From Wenzhouxiangella sp. (GTDB lineage: Bacteria; Pseudomonadota; Gammaproteobacteria; Xanthomonadales; Wenzhouxiangellaceae), in contig JAASTB010000002.1 in assembly GCA_021767625.1 (NCBI GenBank), positions 1 through 33,218 of the forward strand: a DNA stretch of 33,218 bases, written 5' to 3'. Below, piece after piece: positions 28,087 through 33,218 of the stretch (its first letter is position 1; each line of letters starts with the position of its first letter). A program made the translations under genes and the position numbers. The notes under the pieces were generated by a model that saw nothing but the letters and a program-made list of their open reading frames with translations, was not told the origin of the DNA and ran no database searches.

Positions 28087-29080
28087 GCAGTTGCTCCAGC
28101 TCGGCTTCCAGGCGGTCCAGGTGCGGCAGCTCGAACCGGCCCGCCTCGACGGCGTCGCGGCGGATGCGGTGAGCCAGTTCGTACCAGAAACTCACCAGGG
28201 ACTGCTCCGGCTGCAAAATCTCGACGCCGCCCTCGCGCAGTGCTTCGAGGGCCTCGGCGTTGTCTTCGAAGTTGTCGTCCTCGATGTGCTCGAGCGTGGC
28301 CCGCAGTTCCTCGAGCAGGATCGCGCGATCGGCCTCGGGCAGACGCTCGACCGTTCGCTGATCCAGGCCGATGGTTCCGGCGGTCATCAGCAGCGGCATG
28401 TCGAGCATGGTCTCCGCCCTGGTGTGCCACTGCAGGATGATCGTGGCCGAGGGCGTGCTCGCGAAGGTGTTGACCGCGCCGGTCTGCAGTGCCGTGTAGA
28501 CCTCCGCCAGGGGCAGCGGCACCGGCGTGGCGCCGGCTTCCTCCAGGGTCCGCTGCGAGAGGCGATCGCCGGCGGGCACCCACACGCGAAACCCGCTGTT
28601 CATCTGTTCTGGGTCGGCGGTGGGCATGTCGCGGTCGCTGAACAGGTAAGCGAATCCGCCCAGGCTGATGCCCGGGGCGATGATGCCCCCTTCGGCCAGG
28701 CCCTCGATGACCAGCGGATCGAAGGTTTCGCGAAGCGCCCGCACTTCATCGACGTCGCGGAAGACGAAGGGCATTGAATAGATGTTGGCGACCGGCGCCA
28801 CCGAGGCCAGCTCCCCGACCGTGAAGGCGGCACCGTGCAGCTGCCCCAGGCGCATGCGGCGCAGAACCGCTTCGGCGTCGCCCATGACGCCGCCAGGGTA
28901 GAAACGCAGGCGCACGCCGCCGTCGGTGCGCTCCTCGATCCGGTCGGCGGTTGCGCGCATACGCTCCATCCAGCTCGATCCGTCCGGTGCGATGGTCGCC
29001 AGCTTGATCTGGGCGGCATCCGAAGTCGCCGCCATGCTCAACGCGGCAAGGGCCAGCACGGCCAGGGTCATGTGCTTCAT
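28073..29080 (-). CDS. dctP: TRAP transporter substrate-binding protein (DctP family)
   Basis: Signal peptide; IKLATIAPDGSSWMERMRATADRIEERTDGGVRLRFYPGGVMGDAEAVLRRMRLGQLHGAAFTVGEL. Confidence 0.93.
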   Translation of the reverse strand: MKHMTLAVLALAALSMAATSDAAQIKLATIAPDGSSWMERMRATADRIEERTDGGVRLRFYPGGVMGDAEAVLRRMRLGQLHGAAFTVGELASVAPVANIYSMPFVFRDVDEVRALRETFDPLVIEGLAEGGIIAPGISLGGFAYLFSDRDMPTADPEQMNSGFRVWVPAGDRLSQRTLEEAGATPVPLPLAEVYTALQTGAVNTFASTPSATIILQWHTRAETMLDMPLLMTAGTIGLDQRTVERLPEADRAILLEELRATLEHIEDDNFEDNAEALEALREGGVEILQPEQSLVSFWYELAHRIRRDAVEAGRFELPHLDRLEAELEQLRAGE

Positions 29081-29935
29081 CTAGTCGAAAATCCTTTCGG
29101 TCTGGGCCAGTAGCTCCCGCGCCCGCTGACGGGCCACGGCGTTGACCAGCCGGTAATCCGGCGAATCGACCTCGCTGTCGACAACGCCTTCCAGCGTCGA
29201 CACGAACAGCTCGCGGTCGAAGAGCAATCGGGCGTAATGGTCGGCCAGCATGACGTCCACCAGGAGATTGTCCCCTTCGGAAACGCTGCGGGCGCGATCG
29301 AAGTACTCGCGCGCCAGGTCGGGGCGACCGCCCGCCGCCGGCGGGCGCTGGGAATGGAGCACGGCCAGGTAGAGCCAGGCGGCGCCGTCGTCGTGGCCCG
29401 GCGCGGTATCGACCACCCACTCCAGCAGGGCCTGCGCGCGAGGGAGGTCGGCCAGCGCGCCATAGTCGTCCGAATGACTGTCGATCCACCCGACCCAGGT
29501 CGTCGCCAGCAGGTAGGCGGCGGGAAGGTCGTCGGACTGGAGCTTCCCGATGCGCTCATCGAGCCGCTCGAAGCTGATCTCGTGAAGGTCGCACAAGGGC
29601 TTGGCGCGCAGGCAGGCGCCGGCACGGGCATGGACCAGCGCGCGTTTGGTCAGGCGACGCGCGGAGACTTCGCCGTTGCCGAACAGGGTCGCGTAGGTAC
29701 CGGTCAGCTGCGCAGTGGTCAGGCGAAGCCCGGCATCGTCCGGGTTGGATTGCAGGCGCGCCTCGAGCAGCAGCAGATAGGCCGGCAGGGCGTCGGCGAT
29801 CGTGGCGGGGTCTTCGTACTCGCGGATCGCCGTCTCGAGATCGTCGGCCAGGCGCTGGGTCTGGCGTTCCACGATGGCCGAGCAGCCGGCCAGCAAGGCC
29901 GCGAGTGCGAGCACGAACAGCTGACGGAAGATCAC
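29081..29935 (-). CDS. TatT-like TPR lipoprotein (T component of TPAT TRAP transporter)
   Basis: Lipobox ALAALLAGC; ..[76 protein letters not shown].. resembles TAtT family; directly upstream of dctP. Confidence 0.85.
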   Translation of the reverse strand: MIFRQLFVLALAALLAGCSAIVERQTQRLADDLETAIREYEDPATIADALPAYLLLLEARLQSNPDDAGLRLTTAQLTGTYATLFGNGEVSARRLTKRALVHARAGACLRAKPLCDLHEISFERLDERIGKLQSDDLPAAYLLATTWVGWIDSHSDDYGALADLPRAQALLEWVVDTAPGHDDGAAWLYLAVLHSQRPPAAGGRPDLAREYFDRARSVSEGDNLLVDVMLADHYARLLFDRELFVSTLEGVVDSEVDSPDYRLVNAVARQRARELLAQTERIFD

Positions 29936-30801
29936 GGCGCGCGCACCACCAGCCCGGCCGCCTCGACCGTGTTCTGCATCAGCGTGGCGACCGTCATCGG
30001 TCCGACGCCGCCGGGAACGGGCGTGATCCAGCCGGCGCGCTCAGAAGCCGCCTCGAAGTCGATATCGCCGTGCAGCTTGCCGTCCTCGCCGCGATTGATG
30101 CCGATGTCGACCACGATCGCGTCCTCGGCGATCCAGTCGGGCCGGACGATGCCCGGCTTGCCGACGGCGACGAAGAGCACTTCGGCGCGCTCGACATGGG
30201 CCTGCAGGTCGCGCGTGAAGCGATGCGCCACCGACACCGTCGCGCCGGCCAGGAGCAGTTCGAGCGCCAGCGGCCTGCCGACGATGTTGGAGGCGCCGAC
30301 GACCAGCGCGTTCATGCCCTTGGTGTCGATGCCGTGAGCCGCCAGCAGCGTCATGACGCCGCGTGGGGTGCAAGGCCTCAGCCCGGGATCGCGCAGGGCC
30401 AGGCGCCCCATGTTGACGGGATGGAAACCGTCGACGTCCTTTTCCGGAGCGATCCGCCGCGTAACCGCCCTTTCGTCGAGATGGGCCGGCAGCGGCAGTT
30501 GCACCAGGATGCCGTCGACCGCCTCGTCGCGATTGAGCGCGTCGATGAGGGCGAGCAGTTCGCCCCGCCCCACCCCGTGCGCTAGGCGATGGGTGGTCGA
30601 GACCATACCGGCACGCTCGCAGGCTCGGATCTTGTTGTTGACATAGACCTCGGAGGCGGGATCGTCGCCGACGAGGATCACGGCGAGACCCGGCGGCCGC
30701 CCGCCTTCCCCGACATGATGGGCGACGGCATCGGCCACGTTGGCGATCAATCGGTCGGCGACCGCTCGGCCGTCGAGGATTCGGGCTGGGGACTTCGTCA
30801 T
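29932..30801 (-). CDS. folD: Methylenetetrahydrofolate dehydrogenase / cyclohydrolase
   Basis: [85 protein letters not shown]. Confidence 0.96.
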   Translation of the reverse strand: MTKSPARILDGRAVADRLIANVADAVAHHVGEGGRPPGLAVILVGDDPASEVYVNNKIRACERAGMVSTTHRLAHGVGRGELLALIDALNRDEAVDGILVQLPLPAHLDERAVTRRIAPEKDVDGFHPVNMGRLALRDPGLRPCTPRGVMTLLAAHGIDTKGMNALVVGASNIVGRPLALELLLAGATVSVAHRFTRDLQAHVERAEVLFVAVGKPGIVRPDWIAEDAIVVDIGINRGEDGKLHGDIDFEAASERAGWITPVPGGVGPMTVATLMQNTVEAAGLVVRAP

Positions 30802-30808
30802 GCGCCAC

Positions 30809-30836
30809 ATTGTAAGGTAGGATTCGAACGGAATCC
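30809..30836. promoter_or_regulatory. Divergent folD / GPx-like intergenic control region with palindrome
   Basis: Minus-strand TACAAT (30809-30814) 7 nt upstream of the folD ATG; adjacent palindrome GGATTC-gaacg-GAATCC (30820-30836). Confidence 0.45.
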
Positions 30837-30856
30837 GACTCGGAGCCAGACTTGCC

Positions 30857-31336
30857 GTGAACCTGTTCAATCATCACTTCATGGACCTTTCGGGCGCGCG
30901 CATCTATCTCGAGCGCTACCGCAACCAGCCCTTCTTCATCGTCAACATCGCCACCGAGAGCCGCTTCGTGCCGCAGCTCAAGCGGCTGCAGCAGCTGCAC
31001 ACGCAATTCAGCCGGCACGGGCTGGTCATCATCGCCATACCCTGCAACGACTTTGACGAGGAACCGCGCGAGGAAGCGCAGATCGACGAGTTCCTGCGGG
31101 AGAACTACCCCAGCAGCTTCATCGTCACCCAGCGCTACGCGTTGACCGGTCCCGAGGCCCACCCCCTGTTCCGCGAAATGCTGCAGGAAAAAGGTGCTGC
31201 CGCCCTGCCCCGGGGTACGTTCAACAAGTACCTGTTCGACCGGCGCGGCGAACTGGCCGAGCACTTTCCGCCCGAAACCCTGCCCGACGACCCGATGCTG
31301 GTGCGCTCGATCAACCAGCAGCTCGGCGGCGTGTAA
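30857..31336 (+). CDS. Glutathione peroxidase-fold protein lacking the peroxidatic Cys
   Basis: [19 protein letters not shown] aligns to GPx LIVNVASKCGFTPQYxxL; IAIPCNDF to [21 protein letters not shown] to xxWNFxKFLxDxxG. Confidence 0.8.
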   Translation: MNLFNHHFMDLSGARIYLERYRNQPFFIVNIATESRFVPQLKRLQQLHTQFSRHGLVIIAIPCNDFDEEPREEAQIDEFLRENYPSSFIVTQRYALTGPEAHPLFREMLQEKGAAALPRGTFNKYLFDRRGELAEHFPPETLPDDPMLVRSINQQLGGV

Positions 31337-31367
31337 ATCTTGCGCGGCGGCCCGTCGGGCCGGCCGG

Positions 31368-32774
31368 CTAGCGCTTGCGGTTCTTGCGCTGGGTGAATTG
31401 CTTCAGCCGGCGGCGCTTCTGGACCTGTCGCGGCGTCAACTGGTTGCGGCGACCGGCGTAAGGGTTGTCGCCTTCGCGGAACACCAGGCGAACCGGAATG
31501 CCGGTGAGCCGGAAGTGCTTCCGGAAACAGTTGACCAGGTAGCGCTGGTACTGATCGGGAATTCCCTTGGCGCGATTGCCGTGAATGACGATGCGGGTCG
31601 GGAAGTGGCCGCCGCCGTGGGCGTAGCGAAGCTTGGGTGTCTTGCGCTGGACCGAGGGCGGCGGATGCGCGTCGACCGCGTCCCGCACAACCCGCGTGAG
31701 CGCGCCGGTCGACAACTCCTGCTCTCCGGCCGCCTGGACGTGCTCGATGGCGTCGGTCAGCTCCCCCAGGCCGCTGCCGTGAAGCGCCGAGATCGTCACG
31801 ACCGGCGCAAAGCGCGCGAAATCGAGGCGCTCGGCCACCTCCACCAGCACGGCACGGCGCTGGTCGTTGTCGAGCGCGTCCCACTTGTTCAGCGCGATGA
31901 CCAGGCCCCGACCGGCCTCGATGACGTGACCGGCCAGCCGCGCGTCCTGTTCGGTGATGCCCTCGACGACGTCGCAGACCAGACAGACGATGCGCGCCTG
32001 CTCCATCGACTGCAGGGCCTTGATGGTGCTGAAACGCTCCACGCCTTCCTGGCTGCCCCGGCGGCGACGGATGCCCGCCGTATCGATCAGGTGGTAGCGC
32101 ACCCCGTCGCGCTCGATCGTCGCGTGGATCGGGTCGCGGGTCGTCCCGGCCACCGGGGTCGCCAGCGCCCGCTCCTCGCCGAGCAGGCGATTGAGAAGGG
32201 TCGACTTGCCGGCATTGGGACGGCCGATCAGGGCCAGGCGCAGGCCGTCGTCGTCGGGCACGCTGCTGTCTTCGGGTTCAGGCAGCCGCTCGACGATGGC
32301 GTGGCCGAGCTGCTCGAGGCCGCGACGATGGCTGGCCGCGATGGGAAAGATTTCGCCCAGGCCGAGTTCCGCAGCTTCGGCGAGCGCCATGTCGGGATCG
32401 AGTCCGTCGGTCTTGTTGACGACCTGGATCACGGCCTTGCCCCGATGGCGCAGGTCCGCGGCGATCTCGTGCTCGACGGGAACGACGCCCGCGCGGGCGT
32501 CGGTCAGGAAAAGCACCAGGTCGGCCTCCTCGATGGCCAGGCGGGTCTGTGCCTGGGCGCCCAGTTCGACCTCGTCGCCGGCCTCGTCGAGCCCGCCGGT
32601 GTCGACGAGAATGACGGTTCGTCCGTCCAGCTCCGCACGCCCGTAGATACGGTCGCGGGTCACTCCCGGCGTGTCGGCCACCAGGGCGTCGCGGGTCCGC
32701 GTCAGCGCATTGAACAGCGTGGACTTTCCGACGTTGGGCCGCCCGACGATGGCGACCACCGGCAATGCAGACAC
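31368..32774 (-). CDS. der: GTPase Der (EngA)
   Basis: Two G domains: VAIVGRPNVGKSTLFN and LALIGRPNAGKSTLLN, VVNKTDG, LNKWD; C-terminal KH-like domain PKLRYAHGGGHFPTRIVIHGN. Confidence 0.97.
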   Translation of the reverse strand: MSALPVVAIVGRPNVGKSTLFNALTRTRDALVADTPGVTRDRIYGRAELDGRTVILVDTGGLDEAGDEVELGAQAQTRLAIEEADLVLFLTDARAGVVPVEHEIAADLRHRGKAVIQVVNKTDGLDPDMALAEAAELGLGEIFPIAASHRRGLEQLGHAIVERLPEPEDSSVPDDDGLRLALIGRPNAGKSTLLNRLLGEERALATPVAGTTRDPIHATIERDGVRYHLIDTAGIRRRRGSQEGVERFSTIKALQSMEQARIVCLVCDVVEGITEQDARLAGHVIEAGRGLVIALNKWDALDNDQRRAVLVEVAERLDFARFAPVVTISALHGSGLGELTDAIEHVQAAGEQELSTGALTRVVRDAVDAHPPPSVQRKTPKLRYAHGGGHFPTRIVIHGNRAKGIPDQYQRYLVNCFRKHFRLTGIPVRLVFREGDNPYAGRRNQLTPRQVQKRRRLKQFTQRKNRKR

Positions 32775-32787
32775 GGTTCGCTCGCCC

Positions 32788-33218
32788 TCAGCCCGAACGG
32801 CCGACTCGCCAGGCGCTCAATTCTCCGCCTTCGTCGAGCAGGTAGAGCGTGTCGCCGACGACCAGCGGTGCGGCTGCCGGCGGCTCGTCGCCTGCCCGCG
32901 CGCGAGCGACGATCTGACCGCTGTCGGCGTCGAAGAAGTGCAGATAACCTTCGAAATCGCCCACGGCCACGAGTCCGCCCAGGAAGACCGGGCGCGTCAG
33001 TTCGCGTCGCAGCAGCTGGTCGTCGCGCCACAGCGTCGAGCCGTTGCGGCGGTCGACCAGCCAGACATTGTCCTCGCGATCGGTGACGGCAAGCTGGGTG
33101 CGGCGCAGGCTCAAACCGCTGGAAGAAGAAATGTCCTTGACCCAGAGCGTGCGCCCGGACTCCAGCGCCAGGCCCGCAAGCCGGCCGTGATAAGTCACCA
33201 CGTAGAGTTCCGTGCCCA
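32788..33218 (-). CDS. bamB: Outer membrane assembly factor BamB, C-terminal part; 5' end outside the window
   Basis: PQQ-type propeller repeats (LALESGRTLWVKD, VWLVDRRNGSTLW, LHFFDADSGQIVARAR); bamB-der adjacency is standard; frame open to the window edge. Confidence 0.9.
   Translation of the reverse strand, partial: GTELYVVTYHGRLAGLALESGRTLWVKDISSSSGLSLRRTQLAVTDREDNVWLVDRRNGSTLWRDDQLLRRELTRPVFLGGLVAVGDFEGYLHFFDADSGQIVARARAGDEPPAAAPLVVGDTLYLLDEGGELSAWRVGRSG

Noticed and set aside
26417-28777. 786-aa plus-strand ORF rich in Gln/His/Glu opposite dctM-dctQ-dctP
   Set aside because: Spans three convincing minus-strand genes; composition is typical of reverse-complement frames of hydrophobic membrane-protein genes.
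30815-30840. tRNA T-arm-like string (GTTCGAATCC on the minus strand)
   Set aside because: Loop register is not canonical and no acceptor, D or anticodon arms are present; treated as a palindrome instead.
31348-31362. Hairpin CGGCCC-GTC-GGGCCG between the GPx-like gene and der
   Set aside because: Short loop and no T-tract in either direction; insufficient for a terminator call in GC-rich DNA.

Overview
High-GC, gene-dense proteobacterial chromosomal window, probably gammaproteobacterial (inferred from gene content and order only). No rRNA, tRNA, CRISPR array, transposase or phage module was seen. Left to right: (1) end of an aa3 cytochrome c oxidase cluster (ctaD C-terminus, an unlisted 53-aa membrane ORF, ctaE) closed by a hairpin terminator. 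(2) A GCS2-family ligase fused to CBS domains, with a small lipoprotein. (3) fadD. (4) A 12.3-kb minus-strand array yceD-rpmF-plsX-fabH-fabD-fabG-acpP-fabF-pabB-pabC-mltG-tmk-holB-pilZ-dinB. (5) maf, then fadJ-fadI, a CPBP protease and a transmembrane Ser/Thr kinase. (6) A tight minus-strand unit folD-tatT-dctP-dctQ-dctM-LysM/TPR lipoprotein that looks like a TPAT (TPR-protein-associated TRAP) transporter. (7) A glutathione-peroxidase-fold protein lacking the catalytic residues, der, and the C-terminal part of bamB. Most of the window is conserved housekeeping. The best second-look items are the TPAT operon, the catalytically dead GPx homologue, the kinase-TM-sensor-TM-HAMP protein, the thiolase with a histone-H1-like tail, two CTGA stop/start overlaps implying CTG initiation (dinB and the CPBP protease), a near-leaderless promoter for yceD, and the PIAGT-type PabB. 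All product calls are by eye from protein motifs; no database search was run.
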